Of a DNA stretch of 64,000 nt, positions 17,167-25,478 are shown piece after piece; positions within the stretch are counted from its first letter, which is position 1, and the number at the start of each line of letters is the position of its first letter. The DNA comes from Nostoc punctiforme NIES-2108. GTDB taxonomy: Bacteria; Cyanobacteriota; Cyanobacteriia; Cyanobacteriales; Nostocaceae. The position numbers and the translations under genes are program-made. The notes under the pieces were generated by a model. It ran no database searches. It was given only the letters and a program-made list of their open reading frames with translations, and had not been told where the DNA came from. The stretch is taken from the NCBI GenBank assembly GCA_003326195.1, contig LXQE01000157.1:21890-85889 (forward strand), in the 5' to 3' direction.

Positions 17167-18450
17167 ATGTATTCACTGGCTGTAAATAACGGAATACTTT
17201 CAGATGAGCAAGTTTCCGAGCTAGTTCATCAAGCTTTAGCAGACCCTAAGTTAGATGGACAGCGCATCTTGGTGTTAATTCCAGATAGTACGCGCACTGC
17301 TCCCATGCCTCAAATGTTTCGATTGCTTCATCAGGAGTTGAGTCAAAGAGTAGCGGCTTTGGATTTTTTAATTGCTCTGGGTACACATAATCCGATGAGT
17401 GAAGAACAAATCAATCACTTGGTAGGAGTGACACCAGAGGAACGAAAGACAACTTTTAAAAAAGTTCGCATATTTAACCACCTTTGGAATGAGCCAGATA
17501 CCTTTATTTCTTGTGGAGTAATTTCGGCAGACGAGATAGCAGAGATTAGTAATGGAATGCTACATCAGTCAGTTGATGTGCGTATTAATAAGCTTGTAAA
17601 AGAATACGATTTGATCGTAATTTGTGGCCCAGTTTTTCCCCACGAAGTTGTCGGTTTCTCTGGTGGAAATAAATATTTTTTTCCTGGTATTGGTGGTCAA
17701 GAAGTAATTAATCTCTCCCACTGGTTAGGTGCTTTAATTACTTGTTACGAAATTATTGGTACGCTGGGAATAACACCAGTCCGGCGTTTGATTAACCGAG
17801 CCGCTAGCCTGATTTCTACCCCAAAACTTTGTTTGGCGATGGTAGTCGCACCGAAAACAAATCAGTTAGCTGGACTTTATATAGATCAACCAGAATCAGC
17901 CTGGGAAGACGCGGCAAAATTATCAGCTAAACTGCATATTAAATATGTAGATCGGTCTTTTAAACAAGTGCTTTCAGTCATGCCCCAAATGTATGATGAC
18001 ATTTGGACTGCGGCTAAAGGAATGTACAAGCTAGAGCCAGTAGTAGCCGATGGAGGCGAAGTAATTATATATGCTCCTCATATTACTGAGTTTAGCTATA
18101 CACACGGCGAAATCCTCTCCCAAATTGGCTATCATGTGCGGGATTACTTTCTCAAACAGTGGGATAAATTCCAAGAGTATCCTGCTGGAGTGCTGGCGCA
18201 TAGTACTCACTTAAAAGGGATGGGTACTTTTGATCCGATAAAAGGAGAACAAGCGCGAATTCGTGTTACTTTAGCTACTGGCATTTCTGCTGAACGCTGT
18301 GCTGCTCATAACTTAAACTATCGCGACCCGGCAACTATTCGACCGACAGAATGGGCGAATCGAGAGGACGAAGGCATTTTACTTGTGCCCAAGGCTGGCG
18401 AGATACTATACCGTCTCAGTTATGGCAATTTTCAGGCAACTAAATCGTAG
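17167..18450 (+). CDS. LarA-superfamily nickel-pincer racemase/epimerase; predicted D-mannonate/D-gluconate 2-epimerase
   Basis: About 427 residues from the ATG at 17167, preceded by GGAG; an in-frame ATG at 17128 inside the SDR gene lacks a ribosome-binding site. Counterparts of the LarA catalytic and cofactor residues are all visible: Arg43 (DSTRT), His74 (GTHNP), His159 and Lys169 (FPHEVVGFSGGNKYFFPG) and His185 (NLSHW); the lysine binds the nickel-pincer nucleotide. LarA homologues racemise or epimerise alpha-hydroxyacids, and a D-gluconate 2-epimerase has been described in the superfamily. Placed after a mannonate-forming SDR and with a gluconokinase in the cluster, D-mannonate to D-gluconate is the best fit. 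The cofactor-building LarB, LarC and LarE are not in this window. Confidence 0.88.
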   Translation: MYSLAVNNGILSDEQVSELVHQALADPKLDGQRILVLIPDSTRTAPMPQMFRLLHQELSQRVAALDFLIALGTHNPMSEEQINHLVGVTPEERKTTFKKVRIFNHLWNEPDTFISCGVISADEIAEISNGMLHQSVDVRINKLVKEYDLIVICGPVFPHEVVGFSGGNKYFFPGIGGQEVINLSHWLGALITCYEIIGTLGITPVRRLINRAASLISTPKLCLAMVVAPKTNQLAGLYIDQPESAWEDAAKLSAKLHIKYVDRSFKQVLSVMPQMYDDIWTAAKGMYKLEPVVADGGEVIIYAPHITEFSYTHGEILSQIGYHVRDYFLKQWDKFQEYPAGVLAHSTHLKGMGTFDPIKGEQARIRVTLATGISAERCAAHNLNYRDPATIRPTEWANREDEGILLVPKAGEILYRLSYGNFQATKS

Positions 18451-18462
18451 GTTTCGAGTTTT

Positions 18463-18575
18463 AAAGACGCGATAAATCGCCGTCTCTACAAGTGTTTTGG
18501 TCTTATCTGAACTGTATTGAATCATAAACTGCGATATCTACGATGGGCTACGCCTACGCGATCGCAGTCTATGAT
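18463..18575. repeat. Two dispersed palindromic repeats
   Basis: AGACGCGATAAATCGCCGTCTC at about 18465-18487 is the inverse of the core of the element at 5108-5205. A second repeat, ending GGGCTACGCCTACGCGATCGC, lies at about 18540-18566. The rest of the 195-bp gap before tmk holds nothing recognisable. Confidence 0.65.
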
Positions 18576-18645
18576 TTTCCACTTCGCGCTATTCTTGATC
18601 TGATGAAACGTCAGCGAATCAGTTTATAGCAGCGAACAAAAAAGC

Positions 18646-19275
18646 ATGGGTGGGAAATTAATTGTATTTGAAGGGGTGGAAGGCTGTGGCAAAACCAGCC
18701 AAATGCAGCTTTGTTCTGAGTGGTTGGAAAGTCTCGGTGTTTCTGTGGTGATAACTCGTGAACCAGGGGGAACAGAGTTAGGTTTACATCTTCGCCGCTT
18801 GCTACTAGAAAAGTCAGAGGATAAACCAGTTGCAGAAGTGACAGAACTCTTATTGTATGCTGCTGACCGATCACAACACGTTGAACAAGAACTTAAACCA
18901 AATCTCGCAGCTGAGAAATATATTTTATGCGATCGCTACACTGACTCTACCATTGCCTACCAAGGATATGGTCGCGGTCTGAACATGAGTTTAATCAATC
19001 AGCTTAATAATATTGCTACTGGTGGTTTAGAAAGTGACCTAACTATTTGGCTAGATGTCGATGTCGAAGTGGGACTTTCCCGCAAACTCTCAGACCAAGT
19101 AGGACTAGACCGCATTGAACAAGAGACAATCGCTTTTCATCGCCGCGTTCAGCAAGGATACGCAGAGTTAGCAGCATCCTATCCCTCAAGAATTGTGCGG
19201 GTAGATGGCAGCTTGAGTAAAGAAGCTGTACAACAGGTAATTCAAGGAATTTTACGCGTACACCTGCACCTGTAG
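18646..19275 (+). CDS. tmk: Thymidylate kinase
   Basis: A 209-residue P-loop kinase converting dTMP to dTDP. Walker A FEGVEGCGKTSQ is at residues 8-19, the DR(Y/H) motif is CDRYTDSTIAYQGYGRGL, and LTIWLDVDVEVGLSRK follows. VTREPGGTELG-type sequence marks the thymidylate-kinase branch rather than other dNMP kinases. The gene stands alone; its neighbours are the end of the inositol cluster and the sensor gene. Ordinary and full length. Confidence 0.96.
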   Translation: MGGKLIVFEGVEGCGKTSQMQLCSEWLESLGVSVVITREPGGTELGLHLRRLLLEKSEDKPVAEVTELLLYAADRSQHVEQELKPNLAAEKYILCDRYTDSTIAYQGYGRGLNMSLINQLNNIATGGLESDLTIWLDVDVEVGLSRKLSDQVGLDRIEQETIAFHRRVQQGYAELAASYPSRIVRVDGSLSKEAVQQVIQGILRVHLHL

Positions 19276-19627
19276 AGCTAAGGGACTTCCTGTGAAAAAA
19301 ACATCCCATCCCTGCGGGACGCTTTGCGAACTTAAGGGCGCACAGATGTGCTTCCCTACAAATATAAAAATAATTTGGGATAATTTATTTTTTGTCAGTC
19401 CCTAATATAATGTCCCGATTTTTCTTCATTATGTAATCTTGTAATAAATAATACAATAATTTTCTATAGCGTAATTGGCGAGGATGGAACTTTTGCCGTT
19501 ACGGGGCTTGCCAACTATGATAAAGTATCGGCGATGCCTATAGCGGCAAGCTACTTAATACTGAATAATTTTTAGTATTACAAGGAATTAATACTTAGAG
19601 CAAACAAGTTGTGTTTGAAATAACGTG
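19276..19627. other. 352-bp gap without a supported gene
   Basis: Contains dispersed repeat (CCTGCGGGACGCTTTGCGAAC, about 19312-19332) and A/T-rich sequence with TATAAT-like stretches before the sensor gene. AGGGACTTCC near 19280 and AGTCCCTAA near 19398 form a weak inverted pair. No gene or RNA recognised. Confidence 0.5.
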
Positions 19628-22537
19628 ATGCTGGAATTTGGGAAAAGCCTTTTTGCTTATAAACAGTTTATTCCCCACGGACATTGCTATCTTTGGAAAC
19701 CGGAATTAGTGGGGTTGCATATTGTATCTGATAGTTTAATTGCCCTTGCTTATTATTCCATTCCCATCACCCTACTTTATTTTGTCCGCAAGCGCCAAGA
19801 TTTGCCCTTCAACTGGGTATTTCTACTATTTGCAACATTTATTGTTACTTGTGGCACTACCCACCTAATGGAGATTTGGACGCTCTGGTATCCAACTTAT
19901 TGGTTGAGTGGTTGCCTTAAAGCTATTACAGCCATAGTTTCACTGTACACAGCTTCTGAACTTATACCTTTAGTACCAAAAGCACTTGCTCTCCCCAGTT
20001 CTGCACAACTGGAGGCAGCCAATCTAGAACTGGAGAGGGAAATTAGTGAACGCAAACAGGCAGAACTTGCACTACAAGAGCGGGAAGCGATGTTGCGGCA
20101 AATTAGCGATAATCTGCCCAATGGGGCAATTTATAAGGTAATTCGCGAAATCGATGGTAGCGATCGCTTTTCTTATATGAGTGCAGGCATTGAAAAACTG
20201 ATGGAAGTCAGGGCAGAAGATGCACTCAAAGATGCAACTTTGATCTATCGCCAATTTATCCCAGAGGATGTACCACTTCTGTTGGCAGCAGTCGATGAAT
20301 CCCTGCGGAATCTCTCGGTGTTTGATATAAAACTGCAAATCCAAACGCCCAGCGCTCGGCTTAAATGGTTACATTTTCGTTCGACGCCACGCCAGTTGCA
20401 GGATGGCCGCATGGTTTGGGATGGGCTGGTAGTGGATGTCACCGATCTCAAATGTGCTGAAGAAACACTACGCAAGAGTGAAGCCTTATTAGAAGAATCT
20501 CAGCAAGTTGCTCGTCTCGGTAATTGGGAGTTTGATATTGTCACTGGCAAAATTACCTGGTCAAAGCAACTATTCGACCTCTTAAATCGAGATCCCGCAC
20601 TTCTTGAGCCGAACTACCAAGAAAATCTGCAACTGTACTGGCTAGAAGATGCAGGAAAATTAGCCCAAGCAATTGAGCGGGCAATGTCAACTGGCGAATC
20701 CTACAAACTCATTCTGCGCGCATCTCCAACTTACGGGTCTACTATTTATATTGAGGGGATTGGACATACAGAATTCAACGCGGCTGGAAAAGTAATTCGC
20801 CTCTATGGAACTACCCAAGATGTTACAGAACGGCAAGTCGCAATCAACGAACGCAAACAAGCCGAGGAAGAACTCCGACGCAGTGAAACGCTGCTAGCTA
20901 CTGCTCAAAAGATTGCCCAGATGGGCAGTTGGGAATGGTATTTAGAGTCTCAAAAACAAATTTGGTCAGCCGAAACCTTCCGCATCTTTGGTCTAAATCT
21001 TACTCAATCAGCACCGACACAGACTGCATTTCTTCAGATGCTTCACCCAGAAGACCGACCAGTGTTGCAGAGGCATCTACTAGAAGCGATCACCAACGGA
21101 AACCCTTTCAATCTTGAATATCGCATTATCCGACCTGATGGCTCATTGCGCTACCTGGAGTCGAGAGCAGAGGTAGCTTATGATACTCAAGGTCAGACTA
21201 TTAGACTGTATGGAGCTATTCTAGACATTACAGAACGCAAGCAAGCAGAAATTGCTCTCAAACAAACCGAGATTCGCTACCGTGCCATTGTCGAAGATCA
21301 GACTGAACTCATTGCCCGATATTTACCAGACGGTACACTCACCTTTGTTAACCAAGCTTTTGCAGTTTATTTTGGGCGATCGGCAGAGGAATTGATCGGC
21401 AGCCGCAATAAATCGGTTATCTTTGAAGAAGATCGGCAGCGAGTTGCTCAATTAATCGCTTCAATTAGTGTCGATAATCCGGTTGTGATCGTTGAGAATC
21501 GCGTCGTTGTGGCAAATCAGGTGCGTTGGACTCAGTGGCATAACCGAATGCTGTTGGACGAGCAAGGATGCTTTATCGAATTTCAATCGGTGGGACGTGA
21601 TATCACAACTCTTAAGCAAATAGAAGAAAAACTTTTTCAAGAAAAAGAATTAGCTCAGGTGACGTTGCAATCGATTGGAGATGCAGTTATAACCACAGAT
21701 GCCTTTAGCAAGATTCAATACCTCAATCCCATTGCAGAATCTCTGATCGGATGTACTGAAGCATCGGCACAAGGGTTGCCGTTAGTAGAAGTCTTTAGAA
21801 TTGTGAATGAAATTACACGCGAACCAGTTCAGAACCCAATTGACCTAGCTTTACAGTCAAATCAAATTGTTGGTTTAACAAACAATGCCGTCTTAATTAA
21901 TCAGAATAATCAAGAGATTGCAATTGAAAATTCAGCCGCGCCCATTCGCAATCGTGAGGGACAAATAATTGGTGCGGTTATGGTGTTTCATGACGTGACT
22001 CAAAACCGCAAGCTTTCGCATCAGCTATCTTGGCAGGCAAATCATGATGGCTTAACCGGATTGGTGAATCGCCAGGAGTTTGAGCGGCGGGTTGAACAAG
22101 CATTGTGCTTTGCCAAATTAGACTGCCAGGTTCATGCGTTGTGCTATTTGGATCTCGATCACTTCAAAATTGTAAATGATACCTGTGGTCATCTGGCTGG
22201 AGACGAATTACTGCGTCAAATTACTGGTCTATTGCAGGAGAAGATTCGGAAAACTGACACATTGGCAAGGTTAGGGGGCGATGAATTTGGCCTATTGCTC
22301 ATTCAGTGTATGCCAGAGCAAGCTTTACGAGTTACCAATGATCTACTTTCGTGTGTTCAAGAGTTCCGGTTTATTTGGCAAGAGCAGGTATTCTCAATTG
22401 GAGCAAGTATTGGCTTGATCGGTATTGACACGAATAGCGAGAGCCTTACAGAGATTTTCAGCACGGCTGATGCAGCTTGCTATACCGCGAAGAGGCGGGG
22501 GCGCAATCGCGTATATGTTGCTGAGGCTGACGACTAG
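19628..22537 (+). CDS. Ethylene-receptor-like membrane sensor with PAS repeats and GGDEF domain
   Basis: 969 residues from the ATG at 19628 (a GTG one codon earlier is possible). The N-terminus has three hydrophobic helices with the ethylene-binding pattern SDSLIALAYYSIP and FIVTCGTTHLMEIWTLW; the Cys and His four residues apart correspond to the copper ligands of plant ETR1. About four PAS/PAC modules follow (roughly residues 150-800, with linkers ITERKQAE and DVTERQ). The C-terminal diguanylate cyclase has LDLDHFKIVND and an intact GGDEF (residues 883-887) with an RxxD inhibitory site (RKTD) five residues upstream. It likely makes c-di-GMP in response to a small ligand or PAS cofactor. A stop codon follows directly after the GGDEF domain; an EAL remnant lies beyond it. 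Confidence 0.92.
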   Translation: MLEFGKSLFAYKQFIPHGHCYLWKPELVGLHIVSDSLIALAYYSIPITLLYFVRKRQDLPFNWVFLLFATFIVTCGTTHLMEIWTLWYPTYWLSGCLKAITAIVSLYTASELIPLVPKALALPSSAQLEAANLELEREISERKQAELALQEREAMLRQISDNLPNGAIYKVIREIDGSDRFSYMSAGIEKLMEVRAEDALKDATLIYRQFIPEDVPLLLAAVDESLRNLSVFDIKLQIQTPSARLKWLHFRSTPRQLQDGRMVWDGLVVDVTDLKCAEETLRKSEALLEESQQVARLGNWEFDIVTGKITWSKQLFDLLNRDPALLEPNYQENLQLYWLEDAGKLAQAIERAMSTGESYKLILRASPTYGSTIYIEGIGHTEFNAAGKVIRLYGTTQDVTERQVAINERKQAEEELRRSETLLATAQKIAQMGSWEWYLESQKQIWSAETFRIFGLNLTQSAPTQTAFLQMLHPEDRPVLQRHLLEAITNGNPFNLEYRIIRPDGSLRYLESRAEVAYDTQGQTIRLYGAILDITERKQAEIALKQTEIRYRAIVEDQTELIARYLPDGTLTFVNQAFAVYFGRSAEELIGSRNKSVIFEEDRQRVAQLIASISVDNPVVIVENRVVVANQVRWTQWHNRMLLDEQGCFIEFQSVGRDITTLKQIEEKLFQEKELAQVTLQSIGDAVITTDAFSKIQYLNPIAESLIGCTEASAQGLPLVEVFRIVNEITREPVQNPIDLALQSNQIVGLTNNAVLINQNNQEIAIENSAAPIRNREGQIIGAVMVFHDVTQNRKLSHQLSWQANHDGLTGLVNRQEFERRVEQALCFAKLDCQVHALCYLDLDHFKIVNDTCGHLAGDELLRQITGLLQEKIRKTDTLARLGGDEFGLLLIQCMPEQALRVTNDLLSCVQEFRFIWQEQVFSIGASIGLIGIDTNSESLTEIFSTADAACYTAKRRGRNRVYVAEADD

Positions 22538-22669
22538 GAGCAACTGCAACAGCGCAGAGACATGCAGTGGGCTAGCCGCATTTCTCAAGCTTTGGAAAGC
22601 GATCGGTTTTGTCTCTATGCTCAACCGATTGTAGAGTCTATCTGTGGTGCGATCGCTAACTTATATTGA
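22538..22669 (+). pseudogene. Remnant of an EAL domain cut off from the GGDEF gene
   Basis: Directly after the TAG that ends the sensor gene the same frame continues for 43 codons as EQLQQRRDMQWASRISQALE...SDRFCLYAQPIVES, the usual start of an EAL phosphodiesterase domain after a GGDEF domain. It then loses similarity at about 22635. A full EAL domain needs about 240 residues, so this is a truncated leftover of an ancestral GGDEF-EAL protein. Confidence 0.75.
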
Positions 22670-22715
22670 CTCACTAGCGATCGCTACTTTCTTTTCCATC
22701 ACTTTGAATCTTATC

Positions 22716-22905
22716 AACATTGCAATGTTTGGGAGAAACATTGCAATATTCCTCATCAACATTACAATAATCCTTATTAATACTGTAATATTCCTCATCA
22801 ACATTACGCCATCCATAAGGAATGTTGTAATATTTCTCATCAACATTACAATATTCCTTATAAATACTGCAATATTTCTCATCAACATTAGAATATTTCG
22901 GTATA
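22716..22905. repeat. Tandem array of 21-bp units between convergent genes
   Basis: Copies start at about 22751, 22772, 22793, 22814, 22835, 22856 and 22877, exactly 21 bp apart, alternating between a CCTCATCAACATTACAATA-like form and a CCTTATTAATACTGTAATA-like form, so the true period is 42 bp of two half-units. A 21-bp unit keeps all six frames open and creates spurious long ORFs on both strands. Confidence 0.85.
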
Positions 22906-22907
22906 AC

Positions 22908-25070
22908 CTATTTCCCAGCCGGACACACTGACTGTACTTTTTGGGGAAGTTGCCGACACATCTGCTGGAATCCTTGAGGATTAACTTGCCACCAAGCAAA
23001 TAATCCCAGACTTGTACCCCCTACAAGTAACGCCAAAACTCCCCCCAGCATTACCAAACGTTTATCCCACTTCGGTTTTGTAATTAAAGTTGGTGGAATT
23101 TCTGGGTTGAGAGGTGGTTCCTCTGAAAGATCCAAATCTAAATTTAAATCTAGATCCAAATCTAACAAAGCTTGCGAACTTTCTGTAAAAGAAGTTGGTT
23201 CTTCTAGTTCCTCTAGTTCCTCTAGTTCTTCTAATTCCTCTTCCTGTATTTCTGCTTCTATAATCTCTTCTGGCAACGCCGGAGTCACAGGTACTAAGTA
23301 TTCTGGAGAGACACGGCAATAAGTGAGAACAACCGAAGTATTATCACGTCCATTTTTTTCGTTTGCCAAGTTAATCCAGTTGCGGACAGCATCTTCAACT
23401 GTCATTTGCCCTGTTAACACTGGTATTGCATAATCCTGCCAAGATTGTTCCACCCAGTTATTATCACTTAAACCATCAGAACACAGTAGCAAAATGCCAT
23501 CTTCTTCCACAATAAATCGCTGAACTTTGAGACGCAAAGATTCTGAATCTCTTGTTCCCAACGCTTGAGTTAAGGCACTCGCATCTGGTCTAAAAAGTGC
23601 CTTTCGATACAAGCTTTTAGCAAGGCGTGCTTCTCGCGTTGCCACATCATCATCTACTGTCAGTAGCTGGCAATAATTGCGAGTAATCCAATAGGCGCGG
23701 CTATCGCCAACATTAGCCAAGTAAAGCTCATGGGTATTATTTGATTGCCACCCAGTACTTGTTTGGACTCGTTGTGGAACTTGCAACGCCATGACAATAG
23801 TTGTAGCCATGCGTTCTTTGCCCTGGCGTTTTTGTTCGTTATTGCGGGCACAAATTACATTATTTACCACCCGTAAACTCGTTTCTAATTGTTCCTGCAA
23901 CAACTCAGGTGGTACAAGTGCAGTTTGTTCTGTCACCTCAGTTAATAAAGCGCGAATTTGCAACTTTACAGACTGCACTGCCATCTGACTCGCAACCTCA
24001 CCGCCTTCATGTCCGCCAATGCCATCGCAAACAATCGACAAGTGGCGCAATAAAGGTTCATCGAAAGCGGCGGGAAACTCTATCCCCTTGTGGGTGGAGA
24101 GGGGCAGTCGCCCCGCAGCTTGGGGCATTGGGGATTGGGCATTGGTAACTTCTTCCCCATGCCCCATTCCCCATTCCCCATGCCCAAAAACTCCATCCCC
24201 TTGTGGATGGAGTTTTTCATCTAAATCACTCAAACTATTGGGATAGCAAGCATCTTCATTTTGCGCCATCATTGGGCCAATATCTGTAGAACCTGCCACC
24301 TTCAAGACTAATGGCAATTCTGCCGCAGCTGCTAGTAATAAATTATTGAGTTGAATATTAATCGCCTCTAACTCAATCTCAGTTTCACACATCTCCTGGA
24401 CAATGTTCTGTAACCCCTTAGCTACTGATGGCTTTGCAGAAGCTACCCAAAACTGCCAACACTCCCCCAGATTTTGTAAACTCAACTTTTCATCATTTGG
24501 TGTTTGGTAGAGTTCCAAAAGTCGCACACACCAACCTTCGATTCTCAAGTTGTCTATTACTAGTAAACTGTGGCTAAGTCCCAATTCTGCTAGAGGTGTC
24601 CAAAGTTGGAGAATTTGCCACAACCAATAAACTTGTCGTACTGCCGTGGCTTCCTCCCAAACCTCAACAATAGTTGGATAGATATTTCCTGTCTTATCTA
24701 TCGGCGCATTTTCCAATAAGAGAATATCAGTTGTATCTTGCTCAAGATTACTAACAAATCCATAAGCCTGGGGTAGATGTAACCGCTCTTGATATAACTG
24801 TAAATAAGGAATTACTTCGGTTGGCAATTCTTCAGGTACATCTGGGGGTAGTCCCGGTTGAGTATCCAGCCAAATCTGTTGTTTAATTACCTCATACCTA
24901 TCTGCTACCTTTGTGCCTGGGGGGATGTAAGCAGACAATGAGCCAGTCGCCCAAAGATAGCGGTGAACTAAAGGAGTTTGGCAACTGGCACAAACGTTAT
25001 CTCCCATAGGATTAATGGGGCTATTACAGCGTGGATTTATACAAAAAATTATCAGTTGAGTAGAAATCAT
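22908..25070 (-). CDS. Zinc-ribbon PP2C-type serine/threonine phosphatase, membrane anchored
   Basis: A 720-residue protein. The N-terminal zinc ribbon has two Cys pairs (CINPRC and CASC, residues 10-32). A region of about 230 residues resembling a degenerate kinase-like fold follows (GTKVADRYEVI, LLVIDNLRIEG). The PP2C domain (from about residue 262) has QNEDACYPN, VCDGIGGHEGGEVAS, NVGDSRAYWI, LLCSDGLSDN and GRDNTSVVLT, so the metal-binding aspartates are present. A single membrane helix near residues 672-692 anchors the C-terminus. Residues about 285-333, between the first two PP2C motifs, are encoded by intergenic repeat sequence and look inserted. Glu/Leu and Asp/Leu runs precede the membrane helix. 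Partner kinases are not in the window. Confidence 0.9.
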   Translation of the reverse strand: MISTQLIIFCINPRCNSPINPMGDNVCASCQTPLVHRYLWATGSLSAYIPPGTKVADRYEVIKQQIWLDTQPGLPPDVPEELPTEVIPYLQLYQERLHLPQAYGFVSNLEQDTTDILLLENAPIDKTGNIYPTIVEVWEEATAVRQVYWLWQILQLWTPLAELGLSHSLLVIDNLRIEGWCVRLLELYQTPNDEKLSLQNLGECWQFWVASAKPSVAKGLQNIVQEMCETEIELEAINIQLNNLLLAAAAELPLVLKVAGSTDIGPMMAQNEDACYPNSLSDLDEKLHPQGDGVFGHGEWGMGHGEEVTNAQSPMPQAAGRLPLSTHKGIEFPAAFDEPLLRHLSIVCDGIGGHEGGEVASQMAVQSVKLQIRALLTEVTEQTALVPPELLQEQLETSLRVVNNVICARNNEQKRQGKERMATTIVMALQVPQRVQTSTGWQSNNTHELYLANVGDSRAYWITRNYCQLLTVDDDVATREARLAKSLYRKALFRPDASALTQALGTRDSESLRLKVQRFIVEEDGILLLCSDGLSDNNWVEQSWQDYAIPVLTGQMTVEDAVRNWINLANEKNGRDNTSVVLTYCRVSPEYLVPVTPALPEEIIEAEIQEEELEELEELEELEEPTSFTESSQALLDLDLDLNLDLDLSEEPPLNPEIPPTLITKPKWDKRLVMLGGVLALLVGGTSLGLFAWWQVNPQGFQQMCRQLPQKVQSVCPAGK
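24075..24217. repeat. Intergenic-type repeat inserted in the PP2C coding sequence
   Basis: Inside the gene lie GGGCATTGGGGATTGGGCATT heptamers, the inverse CCCATTCCCCATTCCCCATG run, and a perfect 13-bp hairpin (AAAAACTCCATCC / GGATGGAGTTTTT, 24186-24217). These are typical of spacers elsewhere in the window. The segment is in frame and adds about 49 residues. Confidence 0.8.
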
Positions 25071-25078
25071 AAAACAAG

Positions 25079-25172
25079 AGTCAGGAGTCAGAATTCAGGA
25101 GTCAGAATTTAGAATTGAGGAGTCAGAATTCAGGAGTTAGAATTTAGAATACTCTACCCAAAAAGGGATAGA
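25079..25172. repeat. STRR tract (CAGGAGT/CAGAATT) plus small hairpin
   Basis: Alternating CAGGAGT, CAGAATT and TAGAATT heptamers upstream of the PP2C gene, followed by an ACTCTACCC/GGGATAGAGT inverted repeat at about 25150-25172. The rest of the 408-bp gap to 25478 shows no gene. Confidence 0.8.
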
Positions 25173-25478
25173 GTTTGAGAATTGTAATATCTAATACTTG
25201 TTTTGCGCTACTGCTGCGCTATCAAACAGTCTACAGAATTTATACTGGCTCCTGAGTTCTGAATTCTTCTTGATACATAAACTTCGATTAACTTTAGCTG
25301 GCAATGAATTGAAGGCTAGAATAAACTGGACTTATGTACCGCTAGCTACACCTTGTTACTGAAATCAATCAAAATTGTTGGTATAAATACTCAGTTTTGT
25401 TTTCTGTAAATAACTTATGTCTGGCTGTATCTAATCGTAGAAATGCATTTACGTCAATGTAGAGACTAGGATGGCGCT

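Noticed and set aside
17167..18450. LarA-like protein as a lactate racemase
   Set aside because: The family residues fit LarA generally, but the gene sits between a mannonate-forming enzyme and a cluster ending in gluconokinase, with no lactate genes nearby.
22716..22905. The repeat array as a CRISPR
   Set aside because: Units follow each other directly without unique spacers and no cas genes are nearby.
22644..22999. Long open frames on both strands (95 and 112 codons) across the 21-bp repeat array
   Set aside because: The unit length is a multiple of three and lacks stops in several frames; the peptides are simple repeats of it and have no family resemblance.
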